Shown: positions 6,888 to 7,622 of the stretch, in pieces
Numbering within the stretch: the stretch's first letter is position 1
Layout of the letters: each line of letters begins with the position of its first letter
NCBI GenBank assembly: GCA_021783685.1
Contig: JAJXTQ010000088.1
Coordinates: 1-7,622 of the forward strand
From: Pseudomonadota bacterium
GTDB taxonomy: Bacteria; Pseudomonadota; Gammaproteobacteria; UBA5335
DNA: 7,622 nt
Reading direction: 5' to 3'
Notes under the pieces: model-generated
Told to the model about the DNA's origin: nothing
Databases searched by the model: none
The model's input: only the letters and a program-made list of their open reading frames with translations
Position numbers and translations under genes: made by a program

Positions 6888-6891
6888 CAGG

Positions 6892-6970
6892 TGGCGAGGC
6901 AGAGCCTTGCTGAAAACCAACCGGTTCCGGGCCTTTCCGGGACCTCAACCGGCCGCCAGGCCGTTCCGGT
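6892..6970 (+). promoter_or_regulatory. Structured rpsA mRNA leader with three consecutive hairpins
   Basis: Hairpin 1: 6892-6900 pairs with 6904-6912 (9 pairs, three of them G-U, loop AGA). Hairpin 2: 6923-6931 pairs with 6936-6944 (9 pairs, two G-U, loop CCTT). Hairpin 3: 6950-6954 pairs with 6959-6963 (CGGCC with GGCCG, loop GCCA). An alternative long pairing, 6921-6926 (CCGGTT) with 6947-6952 (AACCGG), and another, 6948-6952 with 6966-6970, would compete with these. No U-tract follows any stem, so it is not an intrinsic terminator. In E. coli and relatives the rpsA start region is a folded leader with several hairpins and a poor Shine-Dalgarno, through which free S1 represses its own translation. 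The same role is inferred here from position and shape, not from sequence identity. Confidence 0.55.
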
Positions 6971-6981
6971 AGAGAGCTTAA

Positions 6982-7622
6982 ATGTCTGAAAGTTTTGCCG
7001 AACTGTTCGAAGAAAGCCTGCGTGGCCAAACCATGCAGCCCGGGGCCATCATCATCGGCCGCGTGGTCGGGATCCGTGGCGACAGCGTGATCGTCAACGC
7101 CGGATTCAAGTCCGAAGGCGTGATCGACATCCGCCAGTTCTACAACGAGAAGGGCGAACTGGAAGTTGCCGTTGGCGATGACGTCGAAGTCGCGCTCGAT
7201 GCGGTGGAAGACGGCTCTGGCGCAACGCAACTCTCCCGTGAGAAGGCCAAGCGTGCCAAGTCCTGGACCGTGCTGGAAAAGGCGTTCGAACAGGGCGAGA
7301 TCATCAAGGGCATCATGACCGGCAAGGTCAAGGGCGGCTATACGGTTGATATCGACGAGGTGCGCGCCTTCCTGCCGGGCTCCCTGGTCGATGTGCGCCC
7401 GGTGCGCGACACGGCCTATCTCGAAGGCAAGGAGCTCGAATTCAAGGTCATCAAGCTCGACCGCCGCCGCAACAACGTGGTGGTTTCCCGCCGCGCGGTG
7501 GTGGAACAGGAATACAGCGCCGAGCGTGAAGCCCTGCTGGACAACCTGCAGGAAGGCAGCGTGACCCGCGGCGTGGTCAAGAACCTGACCGACTACGGCG
7601 CGTTCATCGATCTCGGCGGCAT
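6982..7622 (+). CDS. rpsA: 30S ribosomal protein S1, N-terminal part (3' end outside window)
   Basis: S1 binds mRNA on the 30S platform and is needed to start translation on messages with weak or structured start sites. The ATG at 6982 begins [13 protein letters not shown], the conserved gammaproteobacterial S1 N-terminus that anchors the protein to the ribosome. The frame stays open to the window end, giving 213 complete codons of a protein usually near 560. Visible S1 (OB-fold) domains: first about 20-87 ([21 protein letters not shown]), second about 105-171 ([20 protein letters not shown] and [16 protein letters not shown]), and the start of the third at about 192 ([22 protein letters not shown]). 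The sequence ahead of the start is AGAGAGCTTAA, with no strong Shine-Dalgarno, typical for rpsA. It is the most conserved product in the window. Confidence 0.97.
   Translation, partial: MSESFAELFEESLRGQTMQPGAIIIGRVVGIRGDSVIVNAGFKSEGVIDIRQFYNEKGELEVAVGDDVEVALDAVEDGSGATQLSREKAKRAKSWTVLEKAFEQGEIIKGIMTGKVKGGYTVDIDEVRAFLPGSLVDVRPVRDTAYLEGKELEFKVIKLDRRRNNVVVSRRAVVEQEYSAEREALLDNLQEGSVTRGVVKNLTDYGAFIDLGG

Noticed and set aside
6921..6952. Inverted repeat after cmk considered as a rho-independent terminator
   Set aside because: No run of T follows the stem; the next bases are CCGCCAGG. It fits a leader structure better.
1..7622. Novel defence, mobile or secondary-metabolism system
   Set aside because: Every long frame is accounted for by a well-known housekeeping gene; there are no transposase, integrase, toxin, nuclease or repeat-array signals.

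Overview
This window is a compact, all plus-strand biosynthetic operon from a high-GC proteobacterium. Order and protein similarity fit a gammaproteobacterium outside the enterics and outside Pseudomonas, possibly a Chromatiales- or Ectothiorhodospiraceae-like lineage. I infer this from the gene order serC-serA-pheA-hisC-tyrA-aroA-cmk-rpsA, the E. coli-like start of ribosomal protein S1, and unfused tyrA and aroA (fused in Pseudomonas). The exact taxon cannot be fixed from this sequence.

Layout: the 3' half of serC (to 523), a 43-bp gap with a good Shine-Dalgarno sequence, then serA (567-1730). Next comes a tightly packed run: pheA (start overlaps the serA stop by 4 bp), hisC (a 35-bp gap with the preferred start), tyrA (4-bp ATGA overlap), aroA (7-bp gap) and cmk (8-bp overlap). 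After cmk a 119-bp non-coding leader (6863-6981) precedes rpsA, which runs off the window after about 213 codons. There are no tRNAs, rRNAs, mobile elements, CRISPR arrays or phage genes.

Together the genes link serine synthesis (SerA makes 3-phosphohydroxypyruvate and SerC transaminates it) to the aromatic branch. AroA makes EPSP, the precursor of chorismate. PheA converts chorismate to prephenate and phenylpyruvate, TyrA converts prephenate to 4-hydroxyphenylpyruvate, and HisC is a plausible aminotransferase for the last step as well as for histidine. CMP kinase and ribosomal protein S1 close the set. This is the known 'mixed-function supraoperon' of gammaproteobacteria, here with serA inserted after serC.

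Most of the window is ordinary core metabolism. The most interesting non-coding signal is the rpsA leader: three consecutive hairpins between 6892 and 6963 directly upstream of a start with a poor Shine-Dalgarno, the architecture expected for S1 autoregulation. Secondary points are a SerA without the canonical catalytic Glu motif, an AroA with all class II motifs but a glycine at the glyphosate-determining position, and a tyrA/aroA junction one base of frame away from the Pseudomonas-type fusion.
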